A stretch of DNA of 33,857 bases, taken from positions 1 to 33,857 of the forward strand of contig JAQWNC010000001.1 in NCBI GenBank assembly GCA_029246505.1, written 5' to 3'. The notes beneath the pieces are model-generated. The model was not told the origin of the DNA and ran no database searches. It saw only the letters and a list, made by a program, of their open reading frames with translations. Of this stretch, positions 9,144 to 18,272 are shown piece after piece. Numbering within the stretch: the first letter of the stretch is position 1; each line of letters opens with the position of its first letter. Position numbers and translations under genes: made by a program. This stretch comes from Arenicellaceae bacterium. GTDB lineage: Bacteria > Pseudomonadota > Gammaproteobacteria > Arenicellales > Arenicellaceae.

Positions 9144-10544
9144 ATGATTCCAGTTATTCTATCTGGCGGCTCAGGCACACGCTTGTGGCCGCTCTCCCGG
9201 AGCATGTACCCCAAGCAGTTTCTACCTCTGGTGACTGAGAGGACCATGCTACAAGAAACAGTTTTGCGTGTTGCAGATGTACCAAATATCCGAGCCCCCG
9301 TAATTGTCTGCAACGAAGAACATCGGTTTATAGTGGCTGAGCAATTACGGGCAATAGATGTTCAAGCTAAATCAATAATTTTAGAGCCGGTTGGCCGTAA
9401 TACAGCCCCTGCAATTGCACTTGCTGCATTGAAAATATTATCGGAAGACGATGACCTAATGTTGGTGCTGCCGGCAGACCATGTAATTGGCGATGTCGTA
9501 GCTTTTTACGCAGCATTAGCTATGGCCAAGCAAGCGGCAAATTCTGGTCAGCTAGTTACATTTGGTATAGTTCCAACGCAGCCTGAAACGGGCTATGGCT
9601 ATATAAAAGCACCGGGTGGTGAGTCGGTGAATAACGTGCAAGAGTTTGTTGAAAAGCCAGATCTAGCTACTGCCAAAACTTATGTTGATTCCGGTGACTA
9701 TTATTGGAATAGCGGAATGTTTATGTTTAAGGCTTCCCGATACTTGGAGGACTTAGGGCAAACCGCCCCGGATATATTGGCAGCTTGCGAAAGAGCAGTA
9801 AGTAGCACAACGGATGATATAGATTTTACTCGAGTCGACAAGGAAGCGTTCGAGTCTAGCCCAGATGATTCAATTGATTACGCGGTTATGGAAAAAACTA
9901 AAGACGCAGGGCTAGTGCCACTGAGTGCCCAGTGGAGCGATGTAGGTTCCTGGTCAAGTTTATGGGGTTTGCTGCTAAAAGATGCGAATGGTAATACCAC
10001 TAGAGGCGATGTGCTTACTGAAGACTCCACTGGCTGTTATGTTCATGCTGATACTAAGCTGGTGACCACGCTAGGGTTACAAGATATTGTCGTAGTAGAA
10101 ACGGATGATGCAGTATTAGTTGCTGCGAAAAACCGAGTTCAAAATGTAAAAGAAATTGTGAATAACTTAAAACAGAATAACCGCCCAGAGACCGAGCTAC
10201 ACCGAAAAGTGTATCGGCCATGGGGAACTTTCGATTCTATTGACAGTGGTGAGAAATTTCAGGTTAAGAGAATTGTTGTAAATCCAGGTGCAAAGCTTTC
10301 TTTACAAATGCATCACTACAGGGCTGAGCATTGGGTGGTGGTAAGCGGTACCGCAGAAGTGACCAATGGTGAGAATACGTTCATGTTAAAAGAGAACGAA
10401 TCGACTTTTATTCCTATTGGAAAAAAACATTCCCTTGCAAATTCAGGAACTGAGCCGCTAGAAATAATTGAAGTGCAATCCGGCAGTTATTTAGGAGAGG
10501 ATGATATTATTCGTTTTGAGGATGTTTATGGTCGTGCCGAGTGA
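9144..10544 (+). CDS. manC: Bifunctional mannose-1-phosphate guanylyltransferase / mannose-6-phosphate isomerase
   Basis: This type II enzyme makes GDP-mannose from mannose-1-phosphate and GTP; its C-terminal domain interconverts fructose-6-phosphate and mannose-6-phosphate. The 466 residues begin with the nucleotidyltransferase signature SGGSGTRLWPLSR (7-19) followed by KQFLPL, and contain FVEKP (about 169). The C-terminal cupin from about residue 355 carries the metal-binding segment QMHHYRAEHWVVVSG. The ATG start is 41 bp after fcl, in the same direction. The intervening step, phosphomannomutase, is not encoded in the window. No clear terminator follows the stop. Confidence 0.95.
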   Translation: MIPVILSGGSGTRLWPLSRSMYPKQFLPLVTERTMLQETVLRVADVPNIRAPVIVCNEEHRFIVAEQLRAIDVQAKSIILEPVGRNTAPAIALAALKILSEDDDLMLVLPADHVIGDVVAFYAALAMAKQAANSGQLVTFGIVPTQPETGYGYIKAPGGESVNNVQEFVEKPDLATAKTYVDSGDYYWNSGMFMFKASRYLEDLGQTAPDILAACERAVSSTTDDIDFTRVDKEAFESSPDDSIDYAVMEKTKDAGLVPLSAQWSDVGSWSSLWGLLLKDANGNTTRGDVLTEDSTGCYVHADTKLVTTLGLQDIVVVETDDAVLVAAKNRVQNVKEIVNNLKQNNRPETELHRKVYRPWGTFDSIDSGEKFQVKRIVVNPGAKLSLQMHHYRAEHWVVVSGTAEVTNGENTFMLKENESTFIPIGKKHSLANSGTEPLEIIEVQSGSYLGEDDIIRFEDVYGRAE

Positions 10545-10729
10545 GGTGAGTGGGACTAATCTTTTGTATTTGAGGTCATAAGCAAGAATTAGGGAGTGAC
10601 GTATCCGAAATAAGGAGACTAAAAGCTAAGGTGAATGGTTTTAACTTTGTTTTTTGGTTGATGTTTACAACTGTTTCCGGCCAGTTGGATTTATTAGTTA
10701 TATGTACTTTCCTAGGTATTTGCCTGAAG

Positions 10730-11455
10730 TCATTCATTTTCATCTTTAACCATCATAGAGACTATACCGTGCATTTTGTACTAGTCTTTCCAGTCCAACT
10801 TAGTAAGTGCTTTTGATGGGTTGGCCATACTTTCGGCGATATCAGTTGGCCTGAGTAACGCAGGGTCTGTGAGCATATGTTTTTTCCAATCCACATTTAA
10901 TTCCTCGAACGCAGCAATTATAAAATCTTACAGTGAGTAACTAGCCTGGGTCACAATTACAAAATTATTTGGTTCTTCTTGCTGCAGCATTAACCACATG
11001 GCCTCTATATATTCAGGAGCCTAATCCCAATCTCTTACAATCGAGATGTTTCCGAGGTGGAGCTATTCATTCTCTCTCGCGGCGATTCTGGACGCAGCCG
11101 AGATAATTTTCTTGGTTACAAATCGTTCGGGCCGTAATGGTGAGCCGTGATTGAACAAAATTCCCGAACACGTAAAAATATCGTAGGCTTCGCGGTAGTT
11201 TGAGCTTTCCCAAAACGCTACGGATTTCGCTATCGCATGCGGGCTCCTCGGTCTAAATGGAGTTTCTTCATCAGCGGGTATGCCGCTAGTATTGCCAAAA
11301 CATTCGTCGGAGCCCACGTTATAGAGTTGTATGGGTTTATTGGTAAATCGAACCGCTTCAAGTAAATTAAGTGCGCGGACACTAACGCGAGGTATGTGCT
11401 CTACTGTGCATGGAGTTTCAGCCCACTGCACATTAAAAGAAGTTCTTTACTCTAC
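10730..11455 (-). pseudogene. Decayed, 5'-truncated GDP-mannose 4,6-dehydratase
   Basis: A minus-strand frame reads as the C-terminal two thirds of a Gmd. From about 11431 it gives LNLLEAVRF, GSDECFGNT, TPFRPRSP, NYREAYDIF, GILFNHGSPLRPERFVTKKI, then LHLGNISIVRD, APEYIEAMWLMLQQ and LLRPTDIAES down to KMHGIVSMMV. The frame is kept throughout but is cut by four internal stops at 11065-11063, 11023-11021, 10930-10928 and 10783-10781, before a final TGA at 10732-10730. The catalytic Tyr of SPYxxAK is His here (SPHAIAK). The first ~110 residues with the NADP site are missing; homology fades near 11440-11455. It belongs to the SSECFG-type Gmd group, unlike the intact gmd at 7003, so it is not a recent copy. 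The 185 bp between manC and the relic show no gene. Confidence 0.88.
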
Positions 11456-11569
11456 TTAGTTTTGTATTAAACACAAACGGCGAAGTAGTGGGATTTGTGA
11501 AAATGCGATTCAATGACGGCTGAACTATAGAAGGTGTTTACTATGGTTAGTTTGCCTACCAAGCGCGAA

Positions 11570-12388
11570 CTATATTTTTCGTTTTAATCCGGCCTTATGC
11601 ATAATGGTTGTGCCGATTTCTTCAATACTCATTTGAGTTGTATTGATAAACGGCAATTTGTGCTTTCTAAATAAGGCTTCGGCCTGCGCGACTTCCCATT
11701 GGCATTGTTTCGCGCTGGCATAACTTTCGCGGTTATAACGTTCCTGACGAATTTGTTGTAATCGGAATGGTTCGATCGTTAGTCCAAATAGCTTGTCTTT
11801 ATGGTCAGTTAACGCAGGTGGTAGTTGTCCTAATTTGAGATCATCTTCGGTTAATGGGTAGTTGGCAGCCATCACACCGTAGTGAAGTGAAAGGTACAAA
11901 CAGGTGGGTGTTTTACCTGAACGAGATACTCCTATAGCGATCATATCTGCCGCCTGATAATGGTCAACTTCAACGCCGTCGTCGGTTGCCATCGAATAAT
12001 TCACCGCACTAATACGTGCAACGTATTCGTTAAGGTTGGTTACCCCATGCGATTGCCCAACTGAATGCGATGAATCGATACCCAAAGCACTTTCCAATGG
12101 GCCAACGAAGGTATCAAATAGATCAAAAAAAACGCCGTTGCAACTAGCTATAATTTCTCGAATATCATCGTCGACCAGTGTCGCAAATATTAGTGGTTTA
12201 ATCCCTTGCTCTTCGTTTATTTGGTTAATCCTCTCTACCACTTTCGCGGCTTTTAGCTCGTTGTCTACGAACGGCAATGTTTCGGTTTTAAAATTCACCG
12301 TGGGAAACTGGCTTAACAAACTGTGCCCGAGCGCCTCGGCGGTGATGCCGGTTCGGTCAGATATAACGAAGACAAATCTTTGTGACAT
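11570..12388 (-). CDS. ppsR: PEP synthase regulatory protein (kinase/pyrophosphorylase)
   Basis: PpsR (DUF299) inactivates PEP synthase by ADP-dependent phosphorylation of a threonine and reactivates it by phosphate-dependent removal. The 272 residues (E. coli about 277) show the N-terminal VFVISDRTGITAEALG, the P-loop GVSRSGKT (153-160), TCLYLSLHYGVMAANYPL, and C-terminal YASAKQCQWEVAQAE. The ATG start at 12388 is divergent from ppsA, 205 bp apart. Pairing with its target enzyme gene is the usual arrangement and supports the assignment. Confidence 0.95.
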   Translation of the reverse strand: MSQRFVFVISDRTGITAEALGHSLLSQFPTVNFKTETLPFVDNELKAAKVVERINQINEEQGIKPLIFATLVDDDIREIIASCNGVFFDLFDTFVGPLESALGIDSSHSVGQSHGVTNLNEYVARISAVNYSMATDDGVEVDHYQAADMIAIGVSRSGKTPTCLYLSLHYGVMAANYPLTEDDLKLGQLPPALTDHKDKLFGLTIEPFRLQQIRQERYNRESYASAKQCQWEVAQAEALFRKHKLPFINTTQMSIEEIGTTIMHKAGLKRKI

Positions 12389-12457
12389 TTTTGGCGGTTA
12401 CCGATGGCAATTAACAATGACTGGTGAGTGGATATTGTAACTAGTTTGTGTCCGTCT

Positions 12458-12485
12458 CGCTCTTTACTCTTCGCTCTTTACTCTT
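12458..12485. repeat. Perfect 14-bp tandem duplication
   Basis: The unit CGCTCTTTACTCTT occurs twice back to back (12458-12471 and 12472-12485) in the ppsR-ppsA intergenic region, about 70 bp from ppsR and 109 bp from ppsA. It may be a recent slippage product or a paired regulator half-site. It lies upstream of the putative ppsA promoter. Confidence 0.8.
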
Positions 12486-12521
12486 TGTAAGGCTCAATGT
12501 CCACTTAGGTGAAATTTGTGC

Positions 12522-12549
12522 TTGTCGTTAGACTAGGTTCCATTAAAAT
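12522..12549 (+). promoter_or_regulatory. Putative ppsA promoter
   Basis: TTGTCG (12522-12527) and TAAAAT (12544-12549) are separated by 16 bp, matching the sigma-70 hexamers at 4 and 5 of 6 positions. The start codon of ppsA is 44 bp downstream of the -10 box. The 14-bp tandem repeat ends 36 bp upstream of the -35 box. Confidence 0.45.
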
Positions 12550-12593
12550 TAGGGACTCTGCGAAACATCCATTTCCCTATTCAGGAATTTTCT

Positions 12594-14963
12594 ATGAGAG
12601 ATCACATCCTTTGGTTTAACCAGTTAGGAATGAATGACGTTGGTGTCGTTGGCGGTAAAAACGCTTCCCTCGGCGAGATGATTCAAAATTTGTCTTCCAC
12701 TGGTATTGTTGTGCCAAATGGTTTTGCCACAACAGCCGACGCATTTTGGGAATTTTTGGAGCAAAGCGGCTTAAAAGACAAGATCAACAGTAAGCTTTCT
12801 GCACTGGATGTTGCAGACGTTAATGAGCTGGTTAAAGTGGGTGCAGAGATTCGTGAGTGGGTTATTAGTACGCCATTACCCGAATCATTAGAAAATGCCG
12901 TCTGTACAGCCTACGCCCAAATGATGGGCGAAGCTGGTACAGAGATTTCGGTTGCTGTGCGTTCATCTGCTACGGCAGAAGATCTTCCAGAGGCCTCATT
13001 TGCAGGCCAACAAGAAACATTTTTGAATGTTGTCGGAATAGAAGAAGTGTTGTTGCGCATAAAGGAAGTATTTGCATCTTTATATAACGACCGGGCGATT
13101 TCTTATCGTGTACATCAGGGTTTTGAGCACGCTGATGTTGCATTGTCGGCTGGTGTGCAACGTATGGTGCGCAGCGATATTGGTGCTAGTGGCGTAATGT
13201 TTTCGATCGATACTGAATCTGGTTTTGAAGATGTTGTCTTTATTACTTCGTCGTGGGGTCTTGGTGAATGCGTAGTACAAGGTTCGGTGAACCCAGACGA
13301 GTACTATGTGCACAAACTTACGCTCGCAGACGATCGCCCGGCAATCCTTACCCGCAATCGTGGCAGCAAGCTTATCAAGATGGTGTATAGCGATGTTGAA
13401 GGTCAGGCTGTTGATACTATTGATGTATCGGTAACCGACCAAATGCGGTTCTCACTCACGGATGAGGATGTTACAGGATTGGCTAAAATGGCGATGAAAA
13501 TCGAGCAACATTATGGCCGTCCGATGGATATTGAATGGGGAAAAGACGGCAACGACGGTCAGTTGTATATATTACAGGCCAGACCAGAGACGGTTGAGTC
13601 GCGCTCAGATAAAAATCAAATTACCCGTTACGAATTAAAACAGGTCGATGGCAAGGTACTTACAACTGGCCGCAGTATTGGACAAAAAATTGGCACTGGT
13701 AAGGTGCGTATTATCCCAGGGCTTGAATACCTTGACCAAGTAAAAGAGGGTGACGTTTTAATCACTGACATGACCGACCCTGATTGGGAACCGGTAATGA
13801 AAAAGGCGGCAGCTATTGTAACTAATCGGGGAGGGCGTACTTGCCATGCGGCAATTATTGCACGCGAAATTGGTGTGCCAGCGGTCGTGGGTTGTGGTGA
13901 TGCGACGAGAAAATTGAGCGATGGTAATGAGGTGACGGTGTCGTGCGCTGAGGGTGATACTGGCAAGGTTTATGCCGGCCTAATGGACTATAAAGTCAAA
14001 GAAATTGAACTAGATTCACTACCAGAGCTACCGTTTAAAGTAATGATGAATGTTGGTAACCCGGAGCGTGCTTTTGACTTTCAACGCTTGCCCGGTGCTG
14101 GCGTAGGTTTAGCGAGACTGGAATTCATTATTAACAATACTATTGGTGTGCACCCTAAAGCGCTACTCAATTATTCGATGATGGAGGTTGATTTAAAGGC
14201 TGACATTGATGTGCGTATTGCTGGTTATACTGATCCAAAGACCTTCTATGTTAAAAAACTGGAAGAAGGTATCTCTACGTTGGCTGCGGCGTTTTCGCCC
14301 AATCCGGTAATTGTTCGCATGTCAGATTTTAAGTCCAATGAGTATGCCAATATGTTGGGTGGTGAAATGTTCGAACCCGAAGAAGAAAACCCGATGATTG
14401 GGTTTCGGGGTGCAAGCCGCTATATATCATCATCGTTCCGCGAGTGTTTCGAGCTTGAATGCCAGGCACTTAAATATGTACGCGACGAAATGGGGCTGAC
14501 CAATGTTTGGCTAATGGTGCCATTTATTCGAACGTTGGAGGAGGCCGATCAGGTAATTGAGTTGCTTGCCGAAAATGGGTTGAAGAGTGGTGAGAATGGT
14601 TTGAAGGTCATCATGATGTGCGAAGTGCCTAGTAATGCGATTCTGGCTGATGAATTTTTAGAACGCTTTGATGGCATGTCTATTGGCTCAAATGATTTAA
14701 CTCAACTAACGCTAGGGCTAGACCGTGATTCAGGGCTAATTGCACACTTGTTCGACGAGCGTGACCCTGCGGTTAAAGTATTATTGTCGCGAGCAATTGA
14801 AGCCTGTAACAAAGCCGACAAGTACGTTGGTATTTGCGGGCAGGGGCCGTCGGATCATCCTGATCTGGCTAAGTGGTTGATGGAGCAGGGCATCGACAGT
14901 GTTTCCCTAAACCCGGACACCGTGGTTGAAACGTGGCTATTCTTGGCTGGGCGTAAGGTGTGA
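12594..14963 (+). CDS. ppsA: Phosphoenolpyruvate synthase
   Basis: PpsA makes PEP, AMP and phosphate from pyruvate and ATP for gluconeogenesis. The 789 residues (E. coli 792) have an N-terminal ATP-grasp-like domain ([10 protein letters not shown] from residue 21, [20 protein letters not shown] near 125), the swivelling phosphohistidine domain with [15 protein letters not shown] (catalytic His418, regulatory Thr just before it) and the C-terminal PEP/pyruvate barrel with [17 protein letters not shown] and Cys748 in [14 protein letters not shown] is 8 bases before the ATG. It is divergent from its regulator ppsR. No T-rich terminator follows; 14964-15121 holds no gene I can support, only a GC-rich 5-bp hairpin at 15077-15091. 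Confidence 0.96.
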   Translation: MRDHILWFNQLGMNDVGVVGGKNASLGEMIQNLSSTGIVVPNGFATTADAFWEFLEQSGLKDKINSKLSALDVADVNELVKVGAEIREWVISTPLPESLENAVCTAYAQMMGEAGTEISVAVRSSATAEDLPEASFAGQQETFLNVVGIEEVLLRIKEVFASLYNDRAISYRVHQGFEHADVALSAGVQRMVRSDIGASGVMFSIDTESGFEDVVFITSSWGLGECVVQGSVNPDEYYVHKLTLADDRPAILTRNRGSKLIKMVYSDVEGQAVDTIDVSVTDQMRFSLTDEDVTGLAKMAMKIEQHYGRPMDIEWGKDGNDGQLYILQARPETVESRSDKNQITRYELKQVDGKVLTTGRSIGQKIGTGKVRIIPGLEYLDQVKEGDVLITDMTDPDWEPVMKKAAAIVTNRGGRTCHAAIIAREIGVPAVVGCGDATRKLSDGNEVTVSCAEGDTGKVYAGLMDYKVKEIELDSLPELPFKVMMNVGNPERAFDFQRLPGAGVGLARLEFIINNTIGVHPKALLNYSMMEVDLKADIDVRIAGYTDPKTFYVKKLEEGISTLAAAFSPNPVIVRMSDFKSNEYANMLGGEMFEPEEENPMIGFRGASRYISSSFRECFELECQALKYVRDEMGLTNVWLMVPFIRTLEEADQVIELLAENGLKSGENGLKVIMMCEVPSNAILADEFLERFDGMSIGSNDLTQLTLGLDRDSGLIAHLFDERDPAVKVLLSRAIEACNKADKYVGICGQGPSDHPDLAKWLMEQGIDSVSLNPDTVVETWLFLAGRKV

Positions 14964-15121
14964 CACTTTCTGTTGGCGCTATGTGTTGTTGTAGGCAAAT
15001 TTCGTAATCAGCCATTTACTAGAGTAAACTCCCTCTCAACAAATTGGCCTACGCCTAACCTAGCACTCAACATGCGGCGCCAGATGGGCGCTATTAGTGT
15101 TCGCCTCAAGCGTGCATGCAA

Positions 15122-15395
15122 TCACGCCACGCGTTCAAAGCCGGCATATTTTTTCTGGCCCTTTAGAAGCGAAAGATCATAAGCGGTTTACATATTGAGC
15201 CACAAATCGGCTCGGCTATCGGTCAAAGCCTGAATGCGCAGGGCAATACCGGCGGTAATGGTAGCTTTGCCGTTAATAATATTAGAAAGGTGCTTTTGAC
15301 TTATGCTTATACGGCGGGCAGCCGCGGTGATAGTGACGCAGTGGTATAAACCAAGTTTCGTTAAGTACTTCGCCTGGATGTGCTGGATTATGCAT
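15122..15395 (-). pseudogene. higA antitoxin remnant (XRE family), frameshifted
   Basis: The ATG at 15395 opens MHNPAHPGEVLNETWFIPL, the standard HigA N-terminus. The helix-turn-helix part (VTITAAARRISISQKHLSN, then IINGKATITAGIALRI) continues only in another frame from 15337, so an indel lies near 15338. LWLNM is followed by a TAA at 15190-15188 where relatives have Gln (MQxAYDL); in-frame coding-like sequence (TAYDLSLLKG) runs on to a TGA at 15124-15122. Two lesions make it nonfunctional. It follows the higB remnant by 6 bp on the same strand, the normal toxin-then-antitoxin order. Confidence 0.85.
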
Positions 15396-15401
15396 ATTTA
15401 T

Positions 15402-15524
15402 TTAGTGGTAATCCTCATAGTTAACAATTTCGGCATTGCCCGCATTGATGCGAAAAGTAACACGCCAGTTTTCATAAACACGAACAGATCAAATAAGCAT
15501 TTGGAAATCGTAGAGTTTCGAATT
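15402..15524 (-). pseudogene. higB/RelE-type toxin remnant
   Basis: The minus strand encodes SVRVYENWRVTFRI then AEIVNYEDYH and a stop at 15404-15402, the C-terminal third of a HigB mRNA interferase. A TGA at 15491-15489 replaces the tryptophan or similar residue that normally precedes S(V/I)R(V/I). Upstream, NSKLYDFQMLI runs without a break to the TAG stop of the rlmI-like gene, in the same frame. The toxin N-terminus is gone, so the deletion that removed it ends at or near the methyltransferase stop codon. Confidence 0.8.
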
Positions 15525-16754
15525 CTAACTTCTTGCTAACACTCTGGCGTAAATAGTTTTTAGGTAGTTTGTTTCGGACATGGCAGGGTGCACGGGGTGG
15601 TCTATGCTTTGGCCGTTTTCGTGGATGATTTGCATTTGTCGGTCTACGTGTACTGCGGCTCGGTTACTCATGGCCCTGAATTCGTTCACAGGCATATGGT
15701 ATGAGCAGGAACAGGTGACTATAAGGCCATCGGGTTTGACCAGGGAGATACCGCGTTCATTTAGCTTTTGGTACCCTTTTACACCGGCTCGATAATCCTT
15801 TTTGCGTTTGATAAATGCTGGTGGGTCGAGCACAATGATATCGGCGCTTTCGCCATCTGCTTTTAGCCCGGCAAGGACGTCGGTGGCGTTTCCTCTGGCG
15901 GTAAATACTCGATCAGAGACGTTATTACGTTGTGCGTTTTGAGCAACGTACTCAAGCGCAGATTCAGAAGTATCAATGCAGATGACTCGCTCTGCACCAT
16001 GTTTAGCCGCTTGTACGCCCCAGGCTCCTATATATGAGTAGGCATCGATAACGGTTTTACCTTGTACTAACGAGTTCAACCATTGCCGATTGTCGCGTTG
16101 GTCATAAAACCAACCGGTTTTTTGACCGTTTGCCATGGGAATCGCAAACTCGGTATCCCCTTCGCTCAGGGTTACTTCATCGGGCACTTTCCCGACGTTT
16201 TCCACATAACTGTCGAGGCCTTCTAGTGTTCGAGAACTAGTATCATTGCGTAGTACTATTCCGGCAGGTTTCATTACCTTGTTAAGGGCTTCGGTGATCT
16301 CTTGTTTTAGAACTTCCATGCCTGCGGTAGTGATTTGTACTACCAATACGTCACCGAATCGATCGACAATAAGCCCGGGCAATAAATCGCTTTCTCCGAA
16401 TACCAATCGATAAAATGGTTGAGGGTAAAACCGTTCTCGTAGGCCGAGCGCAACTTTGATGCGATGCACTATCAAAGATTTACTCATTGGGTATTTATGG
16501 TTGCGACTGGTAATTCGGGCGCTGATTAATGATTTTGGATTTGCGTAGGCGTGTGCTAGCCATTTTCCGGTCGATGAGCGCACCTCTACGGGTTGGCCAA
16601 GGCTTAGTTCCTTGAGTGGGCTGGCTTGCGTATCAACCTCGTTGCTGTAGATCCATAAGTGACCGCTGCTTAGGCGTTTCTCTTCATTTTTTTTAAGTTG
16701 GAGTACTGCGGTGGAGATTACAGCAGTAGTAGGCACAGCGGTGGAGTCGCTCAT
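15525..16754 (-). CDS. rlmI: RlmI-like class I rRNA (cytosine-C5) methyltransferase
   Basis: The family methylates cytosine in 23S rRNA (RlmI acts on C1962 in E. coli). The 409 residues have an N-terminal PUA-like region (about 15-95, with GHLWIYSNEV and WLAHAYANPKS), the linker QKTGWFYDQRDNR (211-223), SAM-binding VIDAYSYIGAWGVQAA (235-250), DPPAFIK (310-316) and the catalytic-type TCSCSYH (347-353) with Cys348 and Cys350. The ATG has TAGGA 7 bases upstream. It is about 13 residues longer than E. coli RlmI at the N-terminus. Target site is inferred from family. The higBA remnants follow directly on the same strand. Confidence 0.88.
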   Translation of the reverse strand: MSDSTAVPTTAVISTAVLQLKKNEEKRLSSGHLWIYSNEVDTQASPLKELSLGQPVEVRSSTGKWLAHAYANPKSLISARITSRNHKYPMSKSLIVHRIKVALGLRERFYPQPFYRLVFGESDLLPGLIVDRFGDVLVVQITTAGMEVLKQEITEALNKVMKPAGIVLRNDTSSRTLEGLDSYVENVGKVPDEVTLSEGDTEFAIPMANGQKTGWFYDQRDNRQWLNSLVQGKTVIDAYSYIGAWGVQAAKHGAERVICIDTSESALEYVAQNAQRNNVSDRVFTARGNATDVLAGLKADGESADIIVLDPPAFIKRKKDYRAGVKGYQKLNERGISLVKPDGLIVTCSCSYHMPVNEFRAMSNRAAVHVDRQMQIIHENGQSIDHPVHPAMSETNYLKTIYARVLARS

Positions 16755-16836
16755 TTCGTGTTCCTAAATAGTATCGCCAGCGTATCAATGCTGTAAGTTC
16801 TTTTTTCGTTATCGGTCTCGCCAGCATTGCTGAAGA

Positions 16837-17405
16837 TTAACTGCTGCGGATATCAGCAAGCCAGCGTTGCCAATCTTTGAATACAGCTTGGTTTGTGTAG
16901 TCTAATAGTATCACTGCTTACTGACTGGCGTGCCCTCGATGCGCCAAGTTTTGCAATAACTTGACTTGTCTTAAAAATAACAAGCGCGCACCCTCATCGT
17001 CGAGACATATGTATTTTTCACCACTGACTAGAGAACTGATCTCGCCACCAAACCGTTGTAGCAAAGACCAGCTGGCTCCCAAGGCTCTGCCTATCATACC
17101 GGTGGCACCTGGGCTCAAGCCGCCAACCATCGAGTGGATACCAGCCCCGAGTGCAGCACCTTTAGTGGCCGTACTGCTTACTTGTTTCCCCAGCTCACCG
17201 AGCCCTTGTTGATCAAACAGATCTAATAGACATGCGCCAGCTTTTACTTTTGCAGCTTAGGTGTGCAAGTCGTCTGCGATAAAGCTTGTTCAAAACTCAG
17301 TGATAAATTCAGGTCTTCGGGTGTGACCTCTGGTAGCGGTGCATCAGGACTCTCCTCAGCTGTAGCCCTAAGCTGCTCGAGACACACTATTACTTGATAG
17401 TTCAT
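16837..17405 (-). pseudogene. Broken gene of unknown function (one frameshift, one in-frame stop)
   Basis: I do not recognise the product. From the ATG at 17405 a frame reads 53 codons (MNYQVIVCLEQLRATAEES...PKLQK) to TAA at 17246-17244. Coding-like sequence continues at once in the -1 frame (VKAGACLLDLFDQQGLGE..., then a glycine/alanine-rich stretch GGLSPGATGMIGRALGAS) to a TAA at 16920-16918, and after that stop the same frame continues with LDYTNQAVFKDWQRWLADI to TAA at 16839-16837. Rejoined, it would be about 189 residues, the first half acidic and the middle possibly membrane-associated. It starts 18 bp after the DUF938 gene on the same strand. An intact shorter protein starting at ATG 17130 (70 codons) is possible but cuts across the conserved-looking segment. 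Confidence 0.55.
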
Positions 17406-17423
17406 ATCAAATGTTTAAATCAA

Positions 17424-18080
17424 TTATTTGAGCCGCGTTTCTTCAGTTGGTTGGCGGTTACGTTTACGCCAGACAATAAATTGGTTGTTCGAGGGCATGG
17501 CGTGATCGGCAGTACAATCAAATCCGTTGGTATTCGCAAGTTCGTTAACCCATTCATAGTCACGCACACCACTGAGAGGGTCGCGCCGCTTTAACCGGTC
17601 GTCGAAACTGGCATTGCTGAGGGTGGTAAAATTACCATTGTATTTGAATGGTCCATAAACGATTGCAAGTGCGTCTGCCTGAAATAACTGCCCTGCGTGG
17701 GACCAGAATGCTTCAACATGGCTTGTAGACATGATGTGTAGTGTATTGCAGGTAAGTAGAACATCTGGTGGTGAGCCTACCTGATTTGCGGGAAGCCAGG
17801 GGTATTCAGCAACATCTATCGTTAGGGGTGCTAGCACGTTATCGGGTGCTTCTGCATCTAGCCGTGGTTGTAAATTGATTAGACATTGCTCGATCTCACT
17901 CGGTTGCCATTTAAGATGAGGTAGCTGTCTAGCCATCCACACCGCATGTTGCCCAGTTCCACTGCCGATTTCTAAGAGATATTTTGCGTTGACCAATAGC
18001 GGTGCGATCACGTCAAATATGGCTTGTTTATTTCGCTCGCAGGGCTCGGAGTGGGGCAATGGTGTGTCTATATTTTTCAT
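17424..18080 (-). CDS. DUF938 family SAM-dependent methyltransferase
   Basis: A 218-residue class I methyltransferase of the DUF938 family; its substrate is unknown. The family start PHSEPCERNK (9-18) is followed by the SAM-binding motif LLEIGSGTGQHAVWMA (35-50), WQPSE, the family hallmark CNTLHIMS (111-118), YGPFKYNGNFT and SNASFDDRLKRRDP, ending with DHAMPSNNQFIVWR. The length is normal. It reads away from rplK; their starts are 373 bp apart. The broken gene at 16837-17405 follows it closely. Confidence 0.9.
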   Translation of the reverse strand: MKNIDTPLPHSEPCERNKQAIFDVIAPLLVNAKYLLEIGSGTGQHAVWMARQLPHLKWQPSEIEQCLINLQPRLDAEAPDNVLAPLTIDVAEYPWLPANQVGSPPDVLLTCNTLHIMSTSHVEAFWSHAGQLFQADALAIVYGPFKYNGNFTTLSNASFDDRLKRRDPLSGVRDYEWVNELANTNGFDCTADHAMPSNNQFIVWRKRNRQPTEETRLK

Positions 18081-18272
18081 TCTGTAGACTTTCGCATTTA
18101 TGGTGCTACTGATTCAAGTTATGGATTATTTAACTGTCGATGACTTCCTATAGAACTTGGATGGCTTCTGGGCGTGTTTTGAAGGTGATCGAGAGTTTTT
18201 AGTAGTTAATTTAGCTGGGTTGTGTCGCCTAAAGTTTAGGTTTTTGAATCGCTGATAACTTGCGCTAATAAA

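Noticed and set aside
10631-10816. 61-codon plus-strand ORF after manC
   Set aside because: Its second half is antisense to the gmd relic, it has no recognisable protein features, and its start lacks context.
10730-11455. Readthrough or recoding of the second gmd
   Set aside because: The NADP-binding N-terminus is missing and the catalytic Tyr is changed, so readthrough would not give an active enzyme.
15040-15110. Integron attC-like site after ppsA (GCCTAAC and nearby hairpin)
   Set aside because: No matching GTTRRRY partner is placed correctly, and no integrase or cassette genes are nearby.
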